A stretch of 5,713 nucleotides of DNA from Ruminococcaceae bacterium UBA866 (GTDB lineage: Bacteria; Bacillota; Clostridia; Oscillospirales; Ruminococcaceae): the NCBI GenBank assembly GCA_002295325.1, contig DBGA01000079.1:6046-11758 (forward strand). The letters run 5' to 3'. Of the stretch, positions 5,278 through 5,713 are shown piece after piece; the first letter of the stretch is position 1, and each line of letters starts with the position of its first letter. Made by a program: the position numbers and the translations under genes. The notes under the pieces are model-generated. The model did not search any database and was not told where the DNA came from. It saw only the letters and a list, made by a program, of their open reading frames with translations.

Positions 5278-5306
5278 TTGACAATATCTGGGTATCGGTA
5301 TAAAAT
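5278..5306 (+). promoter_or_regulatory. Sigma-A promoter for the 53-residue membrane protein
   Basis: A perfect -35 TTGACA (5278-5283) and -10 TAAAAT (5301-5306, five of six) are 17 bp apart. This is the same pair of hexamers and spacing as the rny promoter. The start should be near 5313, giving a leader of about 60 nt. Confidence 0.75.
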
Positions 5307-5372
5307 GACAGTAGGACAAGATATTGGTTAAAGATAAATACAGGGTTATAAAACAAAAAGGAGGTCAAAAGG

Positions 5373-5534
5373 ATGCCAAACCTTTTCGTACCAGGAATTA
5401 TGATTGTAAACCTGGTGTTGGCTTTAGGGTTATTTGGTTCTATAATAGCTATTTTGGTGCTTATAATTAAGTTGTTGGTTAAGAAGAACAAGCTGGCAGA
5501 CATAGAATTGCAAAAGCATTATATGGATAGTTAG
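5373..5534 (+). CDS. Small single-span membrane protein, unknown function (53 aa)
   Basis: I do not recognise this gene. ATG 5373 to TAG 5532-5534 encodes 53 residues. A short start (MPNLFVPG) leads to one long hydrophobic helix (about 9-36), then a basic segment KLLVKKNK (33-40) and a polar tail ADIELQKHYMDS. Positive charges after the helix place the C-terminus in the cytoplasm by the positive-inside rule. Strong evidence that it is expressed comes from the ribosome binding site AAGGAGGT (5358-5365), seven bases upstream, and the good promoter at 5278-5306. No terminator is visible after it. A longer reverse-strand reading frame overlaps it (5177-5503), but that has no ribosome binding site. 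It could be a small regulator of a membrane complex, a stress peptide or a toxin-like peptide; the sequence does not decide. Confidence 0.75.
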   Translation: MPNLFVPGIMIVNLVLALGLFGSIIAILVLIIKLLVKKNKLADIELQKHYMDS

Positions 5535-5631
5535 GAAAATGCTCAACACCTTTAATGACAGTATTTTTACTATATATAATGGAAGGCGTAAAACTGAGGT
5601 TAAATTGTTTGAATGTATTTGAAAATAACGG

Positions 5632-5660
5632 TTGACAATACTTACCCATTATGATAAGAT
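5632..5660 (+). promoter_or_regulatory. Strong sigma-A promoter facing out of the right edge
   Basis: A perfect -35 TTGACA (5632-5637) and -10 TAAGAT (5655-5660) are spaced 17 bp. TGA directly before the -10 makes an extended -10 element. Transcription should start near 5667. No start codon for its gene lies inside the window. Confidence 0.75.
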
Positions 5661-5666
5661 ATAAAA

Positions 5667-5713
5667 GTTGTCAAAACGACGAGAAACTTGGAGAAAAGAA
5701 GAAAAAGAAAAGT
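5667..5713 (+). promoter_or_regulatory. Beginning of a purine-rich leader of an off-window gene
   Basis: After the predicted start, AAGTT (5666-5670) and AACTT (5685-5689) can pair around a small GTTG/CGAC stem. TTGGAG, a possible ribosome binding site, follows, and then a nearly pure A/G run to the edge. No ATG, GTG or TTG start in a convincing position is seen before 5713, so the gene or RNA it serves is unknown. Confidence 0.35.

Noticed and set aside
5177..5503. Leftward 108-codon hydrophobic frame overlapping the small membrane gene
   Set aside because: No ribosome binding site precedes its start, and the opposite strand has both a good promoter and a good ribosome binding site for the 53-residue gene.
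5555..5580. ATGACA and TATAAT as another promoter
   Set aside because: Spacing is only 14 bp, too short for a normal sigma-A promoter.
5579..5635. 18-codon frame starting ATGGAAGGC
   Set aside because: It has no ribosome binding site and is very short; its stop overlaps the -35 of the next promoter.

Overview
The window comes from a low-GC, endospore-forming Firmicute, most likely a member of the Clostridia. Evidence: the conserved block rpmG-secE-nusG-rplK, an RNase Y that can be aligned by eye with the Bacillus subtilis enzyme from end to end, a spore cortex-lytic enzyme (SleB), strong AGGAGG-type ribosome binding sites and TTGACA/TATAAT promoters. The species cannot be named from the sequence alone.

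Layout. Positions 1-1401 hold a leftward operon, read from right to left: promoter (1372-1401), a leader of about 100 nt with hairpins, rpmG (L33), secE, nusG, a 119-bp gap that can fold into several hairpins, and the start of rplK (L11), which runs off the left edge. This operon joins ribosomal proteins, a Sec translocon subunit and a transcription factor. A 17-bp palindrome (1413-1429) separates its promoter from a divergent one that drives a membrane-anchored beta-strand-repeat (DUF4097-like) protein at 1503-2369. That gene ends in two consecutive intrinsic terminators. Next is rny (RNase Y, 2670-4235) with its own promoter and a leader of about 120 nt, also closed by two terminators. A leftward sleB (4428-5102) converges on rny and is preceded by a sequence resembling a forespore sigma-G promoter. 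Divergent from sleB is a small unrecognised single-membrane-helix protein (5373-5534) with an excellent promoter and ribosome binding site. A last strong promoter at 5632-5660 fires toward a gene beyond the right edge.

Functionally this is mostly housekeeping chromosome: translation, secretion, transcription elongation and mRNA decay, plus one germination enzyme. The genes other than the L33-SecE-NusG-L11 operon look like separate single-gene transcription units. I see no mobile element, CRISPR array, tRNA or rRNA, and no clear new multi-gene system. The points worth a second look are the structured nusG-rplK gap, the rny leader and its start-codon arrangement, the composite inverted repeat between rny and sleB, sleB without an adjacent ypeB, and the 53-residue membrane peptide.
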